Shown here piece after piece: positions 33,177 to 33,329 of a stretch of DNA of 33,329 bases. The stretch's first letter is position 1. The number at the start of each line of letters is the position of its first letter. The notes below the pieces were generated by a model. That model did not search any database, had not been told where the DNA came from, and saw nothing but the letters and a program-made list of their open reading frames with translations. The stretch comes from JAAGZL01 sp050288625 (lineage in GTDB: Bacteria; Pseudomonadota; Gammaproteobacteria; Chromatiales; Chromatiaceae). Position numbers and translations under genes: made by a program. The stretch covers positions 1 through 33,329 of the forward strand of contig JBNKEE010000006.1 in assembly GCA_050288625.1 (NCBI GenBank), read 5' to 3'.

Positions 33177-33329
33177 AGTGTTCCCTATGTATATGCCAGT
33201 AATGCTGGAGTGATTCTGCCCCATAGTGAGTAAATATGGAATAAAAACAAATAAAACAGACAACCAGCCAATACTTAGGTACAATGCCCGGCTTCGGGTG
33301 CTGACCGGTTGGCATCCTTAGCGACAATA

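Noticed and set aside
33177..33284. N-terminal extension of the amidotransferase with a hydrophobic stretch
   Set aside because: The family starts directly with the catalytic domain, and AGGGA is well placed for the ATG at 33176.
33255..33329. Short CCCG/CGGG hairpin and TACAAT box near the right edge
   Set aside because: The stem is only 4 bp and no tRNA, terminator or promoter spacing can be supported before the window ends.
1..33329. CRISPR arrays, insertion sequences, prophage or toxin-antitoxin genes
   Set aside because: No regular repeats, transposase, integrase or phage motif was seen; genes are housekeeping or metabolic in type.

Overview
The window looks like a chromosomal segment of a free-living or symbiotic gammaproteobacterium. 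HrpA of classical length, the folK - deoxynucleoside kinase - panB - panC order, an RNA-type PcnB and a glycogen cluster built on GlgC/GlgA/GlgB all point that way. Two proteins with VPLPA-type exosortase sorting tails and a CysB-like LysR regulator would suit a sediment or sulfur-oxidising lineage (Chromatiales-like), but the sequence does not prove this. No prophage, insertion sequence, CRISPR array or rRNA is visible.

Layout. 1-4.2 kb: 3' end of an exosortase-substrate gene, convergent with and overlapping hrpA. 4.3-6.7 kb: a LysR regulator and, 6 nt later, a membrane PAS/histidine-kinase-like protein whose ATP-binding half has lost its key residues. 6.7-10.9 kb: a second VPLPA-tailed secreted protein, then a divergent pair of a ChaN-like/PDZ exported protein and an M1-type metallopeptidase. 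10.9-22.7 kb: a diheme cytochrome c followed by a carbon-storage block. Here glgC-GH57-malQ-galU run leftwards, glgB runs rightwards from the same intergenic region, pgi lies convergent to glgB, and glgA is divergent from pgi. 22.7-27.5 kb: a tight leftward operon pcnB-folK-dNK-panB-panC-panD ending in an intrinsic terminator that overlaps the glgA stop codon. 27.5-27.7 kb: tRNA-Glu(CUC) with its own promoter and terminator. 27.7-31.9 kb: an AcoR-type sigma-54 activator divergent from an ExaC/AldB-type aldehyde dehydrogenase and a DUF779 gene, with a readable sigma-54 promoter and a perfect palindromic upstream site between them. 31.9-33.3 kb: an unrecognised 147-residue protein convergent with a class I glutamine amidotransferase.

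How the genes work together. Pgi, GalU, GlgC, GlgA and GlgB cover most of the route from fructose-6-phosphate to UDP-glucose and branched glycogen, while MalQ and the GH57 enzyme remodel or degrade alpha-glucans. Phosphoglucomutase, glycogen phosphorylase and GlgX are not in the window. PanB, PanC and PanD supply most of pantothenate synthesis (PanE/IlvC is not here) and FolK a folate step. The activator, its palindrome, the sigma-54 promoter, the dehydrogenase and DUF779 form a compact aldehyde-response module.

Most unusual points: a probable non-AUG (AUA or AUC) start for pcnB, echoing the known AUU start in E. coli; the degenerate kinase coupled to a LysR regulator; and the fully legible sigma-54 control region.
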